Of a stretch of DNA of 64,000 bases, positions 1 to 7,636 are shown one piece after another. Position 1 is the stretch's first letter. Each line of letters starts with the position of its first letter. Source of the stretch: Pseudomonadota bacterium (GTDB lineage Bacteria; Pseudomonadota; Alphaproteobacteria; Dongiales; Dongiaceae); the NCBI GenBank assembly GCA_021792365.1, contig JAJYUT010000001.1, positions 496,001 to 560,000 of the forward strand, given 5' to 3'. The translations under genes were made by a program, and so were the position numbers. Under the pieces are notes generated by a model. That model made no database searches and had not been told where the DNA came from. It worked only from the letters and a program-made list of their open reading frames with translations.

Positions 1-1437
1 TTGCTGCGCCTGCTGGCAATCCTGCCGATCATCACGCCGCCGTTCGTGATCGGCCTCGGCATCATCCTGCTGTTCGGGCGCAGCGGCGTCGCCACATCCC
101 TGATCAGCGACCTGTTCGGCATCCCGCCCAGCCGCTGGATCTACGGCTTCTCCGGATTGCTGCTGGTGCAAACCTTGGCCTTTACGCCGATCGCCTACCT
201 GGTGCTGATCGGCGTGGTCGAAGGCATCAGCCCATCGATGGAGGAAGCGGCGCAGACCTTGCGCGCCGATCGCTGGCGCACCTTCCGCACGGTGACCTGG
301 CCGTTGCTGCGTCCCGGTCTGGCCAACGCCTTCCTGATCGGCTTCGTGGAGAGCCTGGCCGATTTCGGCAATCCGCTCGTTCTCGGCGGCAATTTCGACG
401 TGCTCTCGACCGACATATTTTTCGCGATCGTCGGTTCTCAGAACGATCCGGGGCGCGCCGCCGCCTTGTCGATGGTGCTGCTGTTCCTCACCCTGTCTGC
501 TTTCGTGCTGCAGCGGCAATGGCTCGGCCGCCGCTCCTACACCACCATCTCCGGCAAGGGCGATTCCGGCCTGCCGGTGGCGCTACCGCGCGGTCTGCGC
601 GTGGCCATCTATGCCGTGACCCTGCCGTGGCTCGCCTTCACGATCGTGCTCTACCTCATGATCCTGGTCGGCGGCTTCGTGAGGTCCCTCGGCCTCAACA
701 ACACGCCGACCTTCCAGCACTACGTCACCGCCTTCGGGATCGATTGGGGGCCGAACGGCCTGCTATGGACGGGCCGCGCCTGGCCTTCCTTCTTCACCAC
801 CATCGAGCTGGCGGCAATCGCCGCGCCGCTGACGGCGATCATCGGATTGCTCACCGCCTATCTGCTCAACCGACAGCACTTCTTCGGGAAGAACAGCTTC
901 GAGTTCATGACCATGCTGAGCTTCGCGATTCCCGGCACGGTCATCGGCGTCAGCTATATCGTCGCCTTCAACGTTCCGCCGATCGAGTTGACCGGCACCG
1001 GCCTCATCCTCGTCATCTGCTTCGTATTCCGCAACATGCCGGTGTCGATCCGCGCCGGCCTCGCCACGCTGAGCCAGATCGACAAGAGCCTGGACGAATG
1101 CTCGCTGACCCTGCGGCACGGCAGCTTCGCCACCATGCGGCGCGTCATCCTGCCCCTGGTGCGGCCGGCCATCATCGCCTCGCTGGTCTATGCCTTTGTG
1201 CGCGCGATCACCTCCGTCAGCGCCGTCATCTTCCTGGTCAGTGCGCAATACAACCTCGCCACCGCCTACATCGTCGGGCGGGTGGAGATCTCCGACTTCG
1301 GAGTCGCCATCGCCTATTCCTCGGTGCTGATCGTCTGCATGCTGGCGGCGATCGGCCTCATTCAGCTCGGCGTGGGCGAGCAGCGCCGCGCCCGCCGCGT
1401 CATCACCACGCCGGCAGCCCTGGAGGCCGCGTCATGA
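1..1437 (+). CDS. Iron(III)-type ABC transporter permease, 5' end cut by window
   Basis: Inner-membrane permease that would carry ferric iron (or a similar ligand) released by a periplasmic binding protein. The 478 visible residues contain two copies of the binding-protein-dependent permease domain, as in FbpB/SfuB. The two cytoplasmic EAA-type loops are visible at roughly residues 80-110 (EEAAQTLRADRW) and 365-395 (DECSLTLRHGSF). The stretch FDVLSTDIFFAIVG near residue 130 is typical of ferric permeases. Family members are usually 550-700 residues, so the true start lies before the window. The stop overlaps the ATPase start by ATGA, so the two are translationally coupled. The binding protein is not in view. 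Ferric iron is inferred from family; other ligands are possible. Confidence 0.85.
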   Translation: MLRLLAILPIITPPFVIGLGIILLFGRSGVATSLISDLFGIPPSRWIYGFSGLLLVQTLAFTPIAYLVLIGVVEGISPSMEEAAQTLRADRWRTFRTVTWPLLRPGLANAFLIGFVESLADFGNPLVLGGNFDVLSTDIFFAIVGSQNDPGRAAALSMVLLFLTLSAFVLQRQWLGRRSYTTISGKGDSGLPVALPRGLRVAIYAVTLPWLAFTIVLYLMILVGGFVRSLGLNNTPTFQHYVTAFGIDWGPNGLLWTGRAWPSFFTTIELAAIAAPLTAIIGLLTAYLLNRQHFFGKNSFEFMTMLSFAIPGTVIGVSYIVAFNVPPIELTGTGLILVICFVFRNMPVSIRAGLATLSQIDKSLDECSLTLRHGSFATMRRVILPLVRPAIIASLVYAFVRAITSVSAVIFLVSAQYNLATAYIVGRVEISDFGVAIAYSSVLIVCMLAAIGLIQLGVGEQRRARRVITTPAALEAAS

Positions 1438-2498
1438 GTATCGCCAGTCGTTCCGCCGCCGTGTCACTGGAGAAGGTGCGCAAGCAATACGGCGCGGTCA
1501 CGGCGGTCGAGGAGGTGTCCATCACCATCGAGCCGGGCACGCTGGTGACGCTGCTCGGCCCCTCGGGTTGCGGCAAGACCACCACGCTGCGCATGGTCGC
1601 GGGACTGGAGATGCCGACCGCCGGACGCATCCTGATCGGCGCCAAGGATGTCACGCTGCTGCCGCCCAACGAGCGCGACGTCAGCATGGTGTTCCAATCC
1701 TACGCCCTGTTCCCGCACATGACCGTGCTGGAGAACGTCTCCTACGGCCTCGCCAGCGCGGCGTTGAGCAAGGCGCAGCGGCTGGAGAAGGCGCGCGAGG
1801 GGCTGCGCCTGGTGGGCCTCGAAGGCTATGACGAGCGCCTGCCATCCGAACTTTCCGGCGGGCAGCAGCAGCGCGTCGCCTGCGCGCGCGCCCTGGTGCT
1901 GGAGCCGCAGGTGCTGCTGTTCGACGAGCCGCTCTCCAATCTCGATGCCAAGCTGCGCCGCCGCATGCGCGAGGAGATCCGCGATCTGCAGCAGAAATTG
2001 GGCCTGACCTCGATCTATGTCACCCACGACCAGGAGGAGGCCCTCGCGGTCTCTGACAAGATCGTGGTGATGAATGAGGGCCGCATTGCACAGGAAGGCA
2101 CGCCGGCCGATCTCTACGAGCGCCCGGCCGATTCCTTCGTCGCCGACTTCATTGGCGGCGCGAACCTCATCCCGTGCGAGATCCTGCGCCACGAGAACGC
2201 GGCCGCCGTCGTGCGATTCGGCGATACGGAACTGCGGGTGCCCGCGCCGCGCATCAATGGCGGCGGTTATCTGGTGGTGCGCTCGGCGGCGGTCGCGCTG
2301 GCGCAGGAGGGCACAGGCCTTGGCCTCACCGCGACCGTCAGGAAGGCGACCTATCTGGGCGGGCACTGGGAATACACGCTCGACACGCCGGTCGGCGCGC
2401 TGTTCGTCTCGCAGCCGGTCGGTAGACGGTTCGAGCAGGGCGCGACGGTCGCGCTGCAGCTTGATCCGCAGCGCCTGTCGGTGGTCGCGCGCCTCTAG
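1434..2498 (+). CDS. ABC transporter ATP-binding protein (FbpC/PotA type)
   Basis: ATPase that drives the permease encoded just upstream; 354 residues. Visible motifs: Walker A GPSGCGKT at 42-49, Q-loop glutamine near 88 (FQSYALFPHMT), ABC signature LSGGQ at 140-144, Walker B LLFDEP at 161-166 and H-loop histidine at 198. The last 100 or so residues form a TOBE-like ligand-sensing domain, usual for the CUT1/FbpC group. I chose the ATG at 1434, which overlaps the permease stop as ATGA; the frame is open far upstream but that part is out-of-frame shadow of the permease. ATPase identity is firm; the ferric substrate is inferred from the neighbour. Confidence 0.92.
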   Translation: MSIASRSAAVSLEKVRKQYGAVTAVEEVSITIEPGTLVTLLGPSGCGKTTTLRMVAGLEMPTAGRILIGAKDVTLLPPNERDVSMVFQSYALFPHMTVLENVSYGLASAALSKAQRLEKAREGLRLVGLEGYDERLPSELSGGQQQRVACARALVLEPQVLLFDEPLSNLDAKLRRRMREEIRDLQQKLGLTSIYVTHDQEEALAVSDKIVVMNEGRIAQEGTPADLYERPADSFVADFIGGANLIPCEILRHENAAAVVRFGDTELRVPAPRINGGGYLVVRSAAVALAQEGTGLGLTATVRKATYLGGHWEYTLDTPVGALFVSQPVGRRFEQGATVALQLDPQRLSVVARL

Positions 2499-2645
2499 GC
2501 AGTGTGGGATGGACCGGGAGGGAACGATCGAGGCGCGGCGGTAAAAGATTATAGCACTTTGCGGACAAGCAGCCGCGCCGGACGGCTTGGCACTTGTCCT
2601 TGCTAGACGCGCTTTGTCGATCGTCCCCCGAAACCCCCGTCGATC

Positions 2646-2664
2646 GGCCTCGACTGGCGAGGCC
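2646..2664. terminator. Hairpin between convergent ABC ATPase and HU genes
   Basis: Perfect 7-bp inverted repeat GGCCTCG / CGAGGCC with a 5-nt loop, 18 nt beyond the stop of the minus-strand HU gene and about 150 nt beyond the plus-strand ATPase gene. It sits where a shared terminator would be expected, but there is no clear T-run on either strand, so a role in termination is only a guess. Confidence 0.3.
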
Positions 2665-2681
2665 TGGAAGCCTGACCTAGG

Positions 2682-2996
2682 TCAGATCGCTTCCTTGAGC
2701 TCCTTGGCCGCGCGGAACGCAACCTTCTTGCTCGCCTTGATCTTGATCGCTTCGCCGGTCGCCGGGTTGCGGCCCATGCGGGCGGCGCGCTTGCGCACCT
2801 GCAGCACGCCGAGCCCGGCGAGGCGGATGCGGGCACCCTTCTTCAGGTTCTTCACCAGGAGGGCGATGACGTCATTCATGATCGCCTCGCCCGCCTTCTT
2901 CGACAGATCATGCGAAGCGGCGATGTCCGCGGCCAGGTGCTTCTGGGTAACGGTCGTCGGAGCCGACTTCGCGCCGCCTTTTGGTTTGATTCCCAT
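2682..2996 (-). CDS. HU family DNA-binding protein
   Basis: Small histone-like protein that bends and compacts the nucleoid as a dimer. At 104 residues it is about a dozen longer than standard HU because of a glycine/lysine-rich N-terminal tail (residues 1-14). The HU body follows: an N-terminal helical pair (about 16-55), the LAGLGVLQVRKRAARMGRNP beta-arm region (59-78) with the GRNPATGE tip at 75-82, and a lysine-rich C-terminal helix. A purine-rich AGAGAGG precedes the ATG. It is a single-gene unit with a 578-nt gene-free upstream region. It could be HU-alpha, HU-beta or a divergent HU/IHF-like paralogue; the sequence does not settle which. Confidence 0.92.
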   Translation of the reverse strand: MGIKPKGGAKSAPTTVTQKHLAADIAASHDLSKKAGEAIMNDVIALLVKNLKKGARIRLAGLGVLQVRKRAARMGRNPATGEAIKIKASKKVAFRAAKELKEAI

Positions 2997-3574
2997 GGTT
3001 ATAAGCCTCTCTTTTCAGTAGGGGATCAGTCCCCGGAAAGAATCACGACCGGTCGATAAAGACAAGGCCGATCAGTCGGAAACAGGCGATTATTACGCCG
3101 ATTCGGCGAGTCGGGCCATCACAAAACGCGTTGTGGATAAAATACGAGGGCCCGGAAACGCCTGTGGGGTGGGCATTTCTTGCCTCTTCACGACGGCGCA
3201 CCCATGGCGCGTCAAGAGCAATTCGAGTCGCACTCTATCGTGTCACGGGTCGACTCGGCACCACGCAACGGCGCGTGCATACGCTGTTTATCAAGCCCTT
3301 GCATGCTGATCTTGATTCGATGCTTTGCCGTCTTTCGCAGGCGCGAACCGCGCGTCCGATGCGCGCGCATGGCGCGCCGCGGATACTCGATTCGAACTCG
3401 CGACGGCGGTGCGCCGTGCCGGATTGTGATCGCGATCACTACACTTGTGCCCGCGCGACAAGGCCAACTGGCGCTCGAAGCGCGCGCCGCTCCCCCGAGT
3501 CGCGCGCCGAGCCTGCCGGCAGGTGCCGTGGATGCTTGGCATCGCGAACGGCATGAAGCGTTCGGAAAAGCGTG
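2997..3574. other. 578-nt gap without a convincing gene
   Basis: Lies upstream of the HU gene and downstream of the ligase gene, both on the minus strand. Open frames here are overlapping, arginine-rich and have no recognisable domain, so I regard them as chance. A short GGGGA/TCCCC hairpin (about 3022-3037) sits in the HU leader. An imperfect hairpin with CTCTT/AAGAG outer arms lies at 3183-3217. The HU promoter should be in the first 150 nt. Nothing else was recognised. Confidence 0.5.
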
Positions 3575-4615
3575 CTATCGGCCGATCACATCGGTCACCA
3601 GCTTGGCCGGCGCAGCTTCGCGCTGGAGCTGGTCGCAGGTGCAGTGCGATGGGTTCTTGTCGGTGCGCCAGCGCAGCAGCCGCGTGCCGTGACGGAAGCG
3701 GTTGCCCGTCACCTGGTCGTATTTCACCTCCACCACCAGCTTGGGCTGCAGCGGCTGCCATTCGGCGGAGCGTTCGGTGCTCCAGCGGCTGGGCGCGCCC
3801 GGCGCGTCGCCGGTGAAGCCGGGCGGCTCGATCAGCTTCTCCAGCTTCCTGGTAAGGGCCTTGCGATCCTCGTCCTTGATGGTCGCGGTGAAGCCGACGT
3901 GATGCAGCTTGCCCAGCTCGTCATAGAGGCCGAGCAGCAGCGAGCCGACGAGCTTGCTGTCCGCCGCATAGCGGAATCCGCCCACGACGCAATCGGCGGT
4001 GCGCTGCAGCTTCACCTTCAGCATCGCTCGCTCGCCGGGCACGTAAGGGCCGTTGAGGCGCTTGGCGACCACGCCATCCAGTGAGCCGCGCGCCTTCTTC
4101 AGCCAGGCGCGCGCGGTCGCGGCGTCGCGCGTGAACGGCGTGAGGCGCAGCGTCACCTGGTCGCCCAGAGAGGCGAAGAACCGCTCCAGCGCGGTGCGCC
4201 GCCGCGTCAGCGGCGCCTCGAGCAGGCTGCCGTCCACCGCGTTGGCCAGGCAGTCGAACAGGATGAACATCGCCGGCGCTTCCGCCGCCAGCATGCGCAC
4301 GCGGCTTTCCGCCGGATGCAGCCGGTTCTGTAAGGCATCGAAGGACAGTGCCTCGCCGCCAAGGATCGCCAGCTCTCCGTCCAGCACGAAGCGGTCGATG
4401 GGCAGGGTCTGAAGCGCCGCGATCACGTCGGGAAAATAGCGCGCCAGCGACTTGCCGGATTTGGATTGCAGCTCGACATTGGGGCCGGAGCGATAAGCGA
4501 GGCAGCGGAACCCATCCCATTTCGGCTCGAACTGCCAGCCCTCCTCGTCCGGCAGGTCCGCCACCAGCTTGGCTTCCATCGGCAGCGTGCCTGGCCGCAC
4601 CGGCAGCAGGCCCAA
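3575..4615 (-). CDS. ATP-dependent DNA ligase (LigD ligase-domain type)
   Basis: Joins DNA nicks using ATP; related to the ligase domain of bacterial LigD used in end joining. With the TTG start at 4615 it has 346 residues. The adenylated lysine is K32 in EPKWDGFR, and the family start pattern LLPVRP...PMEAKLV precedes it. Downstream are further nucleotidyltransferase motifs (ELAIL, SLDGVVAKR) and an OB-fold C-terminal domain ending in a LRWRTDKNP-like segment. GGGGG sits about 7 nt before the TTG; the ATG at 4579 has no ribosome site but is the alternative start (334 aa). There is no polymerase or nuclease domain and no Ku gene in view, so it may act in another repair route. Confidence 0.9.
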   Translation of the reverse strand: MGLLPVRPGTLPMEAKLVADLPDEEGWQFEPKWDGFRCLAYRSGPNVELQSKSGKSLARYFPDVIAALQTLPIDRFVLDGELAILGGEALSFDALQNRLHPAESRVRMLAAEAPAMFILFDCLANAVDGSLLEAPLTRRRTALERFFASLGDQVTLRLTPFTRDAATARAWLKKARGSLDGVVAKRLNGPYVPGERAMLKVKLQRTADCVVGGFRYAADSKLVGSLLLGLYDELGKLHHVGFTATIKDEDRKALTRKLEKLIEPPGFTGDAPGAPSRWSTERSAEWQPLQPKLVVEVKYDQVTGNRFRHGTRLLRWRTDKNPSHCTCDQLQREAAPAKLVTDVIGR

Positions 4616-4649
4616 CCCAGCCCCCGTGCGTGACCGCTTGGCTGGCCCG

Positions 4650-4829
4650 TTATCGGGCCTTTCGGTCGCCACGATCGCCCTGGCCCGACTTGACCTTGGT
4701 CTTGGCATGCTGGCGGACATCCTGCGCGAGGGAGCGGCCGACATCGTCGCTCTCCTTGAATCGCCCCTTTTCGTCCCGGCGGACATAGCGCTTGTCGCCC
4801 TTGGGTGCGATCAGCTCGCGTCTGGCCAT
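4650..4829 (-). CDS. Small conserved basic protein next to the DNA ligase
   Basis: A 59-residue charged protein beginning MARRELIAPKGDKRYVRRD and rich in Lys, Arg, Asp and Glu, with no membrane segment or cysteine. The pattern ending in KSGQGDRGDR is familiar from small uncharacterised alphaproteobacterial proteins, many of them near DNA-repair genes. CGGAGAG lies about 5 nt before the ATG, giving a good ribosome site. It sits directly upstream of the ligase in the same direction (gap about 35 nt), suggesting one transcript. Function unknown; a nucleic-acid-related role is only inferred from charge and position. The divergent ThDP enzyme gene starts 95 nt away. Confidence 0.75.
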   Translation of the reverse strand: MARRELIAPKGDKRYVRRDEKGRFKESDDVGRSLAQDVRQHAKTKVKSGQGDRGDRKAR

Positions 4830-4923
4830 GGTTCTCTCCGATTGCACTGCTGAACTGCAACGAGTTTGCCCATCGGAGGTTCCCGGTCTGAGCGACCGTC
4901 AACCCGATCCGGGATCGAGCCCC

Positions 4924-6705
4924 ATGAACATCGCTGCTGCCCAGCCGCCGAAGACCGCCGCGCACATCCTGCTCGACGTGCTGGAGCAATGGGAGATCGA
5001 CACTGTCTTTGGTCTGCCCGGCGACGGCATCAACGGCATCATGGAAGCGCTTCGCCAGCGGCAGGACCGCATCCGCTTCATCCTGGCGCGCAACGAGGAA
5101 GGCGCCGCCTTCATGGCCTGCGCCTACGCAAAGTGGACCGGCAGGATCGGCTGCTGCCTCGCCACCACCGGGCCCGGCGGCGTGCACCTGCTGAATGGGC
5201 TCTACGACGCCAAGTTCGACCGTGCGCCTGTGCTCGCCATCACCGGCCTGCCCTACCAGGACCTGATGCAGACCTTCACCCAGCAGGACATCGACCATAC
5301 GCGCCTGTTCAGCGACGTTGCCGCCTATTCGACCGCGGTGTTCAGCGCGGCGCATGTCGAGAACGCCGCCTCGCTCGCCTGCCGCACCGCGCTGGCGCGC
5401 CGCGGCGTCGCCCACATCGCGCTGCCGGTCGACGTCCAGGAGGAGACGATCGAGGAGGCAGAGCCCTCGCCGCGCAACAAGCTGCCGCATGTCAGCCCGG
5501 CCTATGCGGAAGCGGAACGCAAGCCGAAACCGGAAGCGATCGAGCACGCCGCCGGGATCCTGCGGGAAGGCCAACGCATCGCTATCCTGGCTGGCCAAGG
5601 CGCCTTGGGGGCGCGAGCCGAATTGTTGGAGATCGCCGAGATGCTCGGCGCGCCGGTGATGAAGGCGCTGCTGGGCAAGGCAGTGGCCCCGGACCGCCAT
5701 CCGCTGGTCATGGGCGGCGTCGGCTACCTCGGCACGCGCCCCTCGCAGCAGGCGCTGGAGGAATGCGACACGCTGCTGATCGTCGGGTCCAACTTCCCCT
5801 ATATCGAATACTACCCGAAGCCGGGCCAGGCGCGCGCGATCCAGATCGACATCGACGCCACGCGCATCAGCCTGCGCTACCCGATCGAGGCGCCGGTTGT
5901 CGGGGATGCGGCGCTCAGCCTGCGCGCGCTGATGGGCAAGCTGCAGCCGCGCGACGACCGCAGCTTCCTTCAGCGCATCCAGACCGCCAAGGAAGCCTGG
6001 CTGCTGTCGCTGGAGGAAGGCGCGGAACGGCCGGGCGAGCCGCTGAAGCCGCAGCGCGTGGTGCGCGACATCGATCTGCGCCTGGCGGATGATGCGGTCA
6101 TCGTCACGGATTGCGGCCACAATACCGGCCTCGCGGCACAATATGTAATGATGCGCAGCAACCAGTTGTTCGGCGTTTCCGGCACGCTGGCCAGCATGGG
6201 CGCGGGCGTGCCCTACGCGATCGCGGCAGCGCTGGTCTTTCCCGGCCGGCAGGTCGTGGCGGTGGTGGGCGATGGCGGGCTCTCCATGTCGCTGGGCGAG
6301 CTGGCGACCTGCCGCCACTACAACCTGCCCATCAGGATCGTGGTCATCAACAATTCCTCCTTGGGCCAGATCCAGTGGGAGCAGATGATGTTCCTCGGCC
6401 ATCCGGAATTCGGCTGCGCCCTGCAGCCGGTCGACTTTGCCCGGATCGCCGAGGGCTGCGGGCTCAAGGGCCTGCGCATCACCCATCCAGACGATTGCGC
6501 CGCCATCATGGACGAGGCCTTCGGCCATGACGGACCGGTGCTGGTGGACGCGGTGGTGGACGCGGCCGAGCCGATGCTGCCGCCCAAGCGCCGCGATACC
6601 TACGTTCACAACATGGAGAAGGCCCTGGGGCAGATGCCGGCGGCGCGCGGCGCCATCGAGCGCGCCATGCGGGAAGAGCCCGCCCGCACCGCCCTGCGGC
6701 CGTGA
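4924..6705 (+). CDS. Thiamine-diphosphate-dependent enzyme, pyruvate oxidase/dehydrogenase (PoxB) type
   Basis: A 593-residue ThDP enzyme with the three usual domains: N-terminal Pyr domain (about 10-175), central FAD/DHAP-type domain (about 200-335) and C-terminal PP domain. The activating glutamate lies in ARNEEGAAF (E58 or E59). The ThDP/Mg motif begins GDGG at 449-452 and ends NN at 476-477. The central FPYIEYYP segment matches PoxB better than acetolactate synthase, and no small regulatory subunit follows. The likely reaction is quinone-linked oxidation of pyruvate to acetate and CO2, but substrate is inferred. The ATG at 4924 gives the family-length protein; longer in-frame starts do not add homology. 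A 51-aa membrane protein follows 2 nt after the stop. Confidence 0.82.
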   Translation: MNIAAAQPPKTAAHILLDVLEQWEIDTVFGLPGDGINGIMEALRQRQDRIRFILARNEEGAAFMACAYAKWTGRIGCCLATTGPGGVHLLNGLYDAKFDRAPVLAITGLPYQDLMQTFTQQDIDHTRLFSDVAAYSTAVFSAAHVENAASLACRTALARRGVAHIALPVDVQEETIEEAEPSPRNKLPHVSPAYAEAERKPKPEAIEHAAGILREGQRIAILAGQGALGARAELLEIAEMLGAPVMKALLGKAVAPDRHPLVMGGVGYLGTRPSQQALEECDTLLIVGSNFPYIEYYPKPGQARAIQIDIDATRISLRYPIEAPVVGDAALSLRALMGKLQPRDDRSFLQRIQTAKEAWLLSLEEGAERPGEPLKPQRVVRDIDLRLADDAVIVTDCGHNTGLAAQYVMMRSNQLFGVSGTLASMGAGVPYAIAAALVFPGRQVVAVVGDGGLSMSLGELATCRHYNLPIRIVVINNSSLGQIQWEQMMFLGHPEFGCALQPVDFARIAEGCGLKGLRITHPDDCAAIMDEAFGHDGPVLVDAVVDAAEPMLPPKRRDTYVHNMEKALGQMPAARGAIERAMREEPARTALRP

Positions 6706-6707
6706 CC

Positions 6708-6863
6708 ATGACCGATCCGAAAAAGCGCCCCGAACCCTATCCGGCCGAAAAGGCGCGGGGCGGCGAGATCATCCTGCGCAAGCGCTGGCAGCGGATCGTG
6801 TTCATCGGCGGGCTAGCGATCGCCGTGCTGGCCGGCTTCTTCCTGTCCCTGTGGGGGCGATAG
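6708..6863 (+). CDS. Small single-pass membrane protein, 51 aa
   Basis: MTDPKKRPEPYPAEKARGGE opens a charged cytoplasmic N-terminus, followed by one hydrophobic segment at about residues 30-48 and a short C-terminus. The PYPAEKARGGEIILR pattern is common in tiny alphaproteobacterial membrane proteins, often mislabelled as peptide transporter permeases. The ATG lies 2 nt after the ThDP enzyme stop, so it is almost surely cotranslated. It is too short for a transporter; a membrane anchor or regulator for the upstream enzyme is possible but unproven. Confidence 0.75.
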   Translation: MTDPKKRPEPYPAEKARGGEIILRKRWQRIVFIGGLAIAVLAGFFLSLWGR

Positions 6864-6949
6864 TCCAGGGGAAACCGACCTTCAAAAACGCTGCAGGCGA
6901 CCGGCAACCCCTTCCCCCGGCTTTCACGGCTATGGCATAATGGCTTGCG

Positions 6950-6985
6950 CGCAATCGGGCTCGTCCTGATTGCGTGCTTTTGTTT
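6950..6985 (+). terminator. Hairpin plus T-rich tract before infC
   Basis: Perfect 7-bp arms CGCAATC / GATTGCG (6950-6956 and 6968-6974) are followed by TGCTTTTGTTTC. It can end transcription of the upstream ThDP operon, or act as an attenuator in the infC leader, because it lies only 31 nt before the proposed infC start. The sequence does not decide between these. Confidence 0.6.
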
Positions 6986-7004
6986 CAAATGCTTAACACC
7001 TTAT

Positions 7005-7018
7005 AGGAGCCTTCCATA
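7005..7018 (+). promoter_or_regulatory. infC: infC ribosome site and AUA start codon
   Basis: AGGAG at 7005-7009 is followed after 6 nt by ATA at 7016-7018, in frame with infC. The next possible start, TTG at 7025, is 15 nt from the AGGAG, too far for normal initiation. IF-3 rejects rare start codons, and infC genes elsewhere use AUU for autoregulation, so AUA fits established biology. Confidence 0.7.
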
Positions 7019-7558
7019 GCTAGATTGCCTGCCCAGGATAGCGCGCCGTCCCGCAACGATGGACCGCGTGTCAATCACCAGATCAATGTCCCGCAAGTAC
7101 GCTTGGTGCGCGAGGACGGCTCGATGGCGGGGGTCGTCCCGACCCGGGAAGCCATCAGCATGGCCGCCGACGCCGGCCTCGATCTGGTCGAGGTGTCGCC
7201 CAACGCCACGCCGCCGGTTTGCAAGATCCTCGATCTCGGCAAGTTCAAATACGAAGAGCAGAAGCGCAAGAACGAAGCGCGCAAGAAGCAGAAGGTCATC
7301 GAGGTCAAGGAGATCAAGCTGCGCCCAGGCATCGACATCCACGATTACGAGGTGAAGATGCGGAGCATCCACCGCTTCCTCGAGGAAGGCGACAAGGTGA
7401 AGGTCACCATGCGCTTCCGAGGCCGCGAGATGGCGCACCAGGAGCTCGGTGCCAAGGTGCTGGACCGCGTGAGAGCGGACCTCGACGCCATCGCCAAGGT
7501 CGAGAGCGCGCCCAAGATGGAGGGCCGCCAGATGATCATGGTGATCTCGCCGAAATAA
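7016..7558 (+). CDS. infC: Translation initiation factor IF-3
   Basis: IF-3 binds the 30S subunit, blocks premature 50S joining and proofreads the start codon. The 180 residues show both IF-3 domains: N-terminal domain with [12 protein letters not shown] and [18 protein letters not shown], the basic linker [16 protein letters not shown], and the C-terminal domain with RFRGREMAH. The start is taken as ATA at 7016 because of the spacing to AGGAG; a TTG at 7025 gives 177 residues. Use of a poor start codon would make the gene autoregulated by its own product. rpmI and rplT, often next to infC, are absent. A strong bidirectional terminator follows. Confidence 0.95.
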   Translation: MARLPAQDSAPSRNDGPRVNHQINVPQVRLVREDGSMAGVVPTREAISMAADAGLDLVEVSPNATPPVCKILDLGKFKYEEQKRKNEARKKQKVIEVKEIKLRPGIDIHDYEVKMRSIHRFLEEGDKVKVTMRFRGREMAHQELGAKVLDRVRADLDAIAKVESAPKMEGRQMIMVISPK

Positions 7559-7583
7559 CCCCGGTCAGTCTGGCCATGACGAA

Positions 7584-7618
7584 AAAGGGCGCCGTGCTTT
7601 CGGCGCCCTTTGTGTTTG
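7584..7618. terminator. Bidirectional rho-independent terminator after infC and proline dehydrogenase
   Basis: Perfect 10-bp stem AAAGGGCGCC / GGCGCCCTTT (7584-7593 with 7602-7611), flanked by an A-run on the left and T-rich sequence on the right. It lies between convergent infC and the proline dehydrogenase gene, so it can stop both. Confidence 0.85.
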
Positions 7619-7636
7619 CCATCGGCGCGACGGGCT

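Noticed and set aside
763-1248. Long open frame opposite the permease gene
   Set aside because: Composition is typical of an antisense shadow in GC-rich coding DNA; no domain or ribosome site.
3370-3410. tRNA-like GTTCGAATC word on the minus strand
   Set aside because: The flanking five bases do not pair to make a T-stem, and no anticodon arm or acceptor stem could be drawn.
4792-4923. Longer N-terminus for the ThDP enzyme from upstream in-frame starts
   Set aside because: The added 44 residues overlap the divergent small gene's leader and show no family similarity; the ATG at 4924 fits family length.
4423-6609. 728-codon open frame opposite the ThDP enzyme
   Set aside because: It lies over two well-supported genes, is His/Arg-rich without domains, and is explained by GC-rich third positions.
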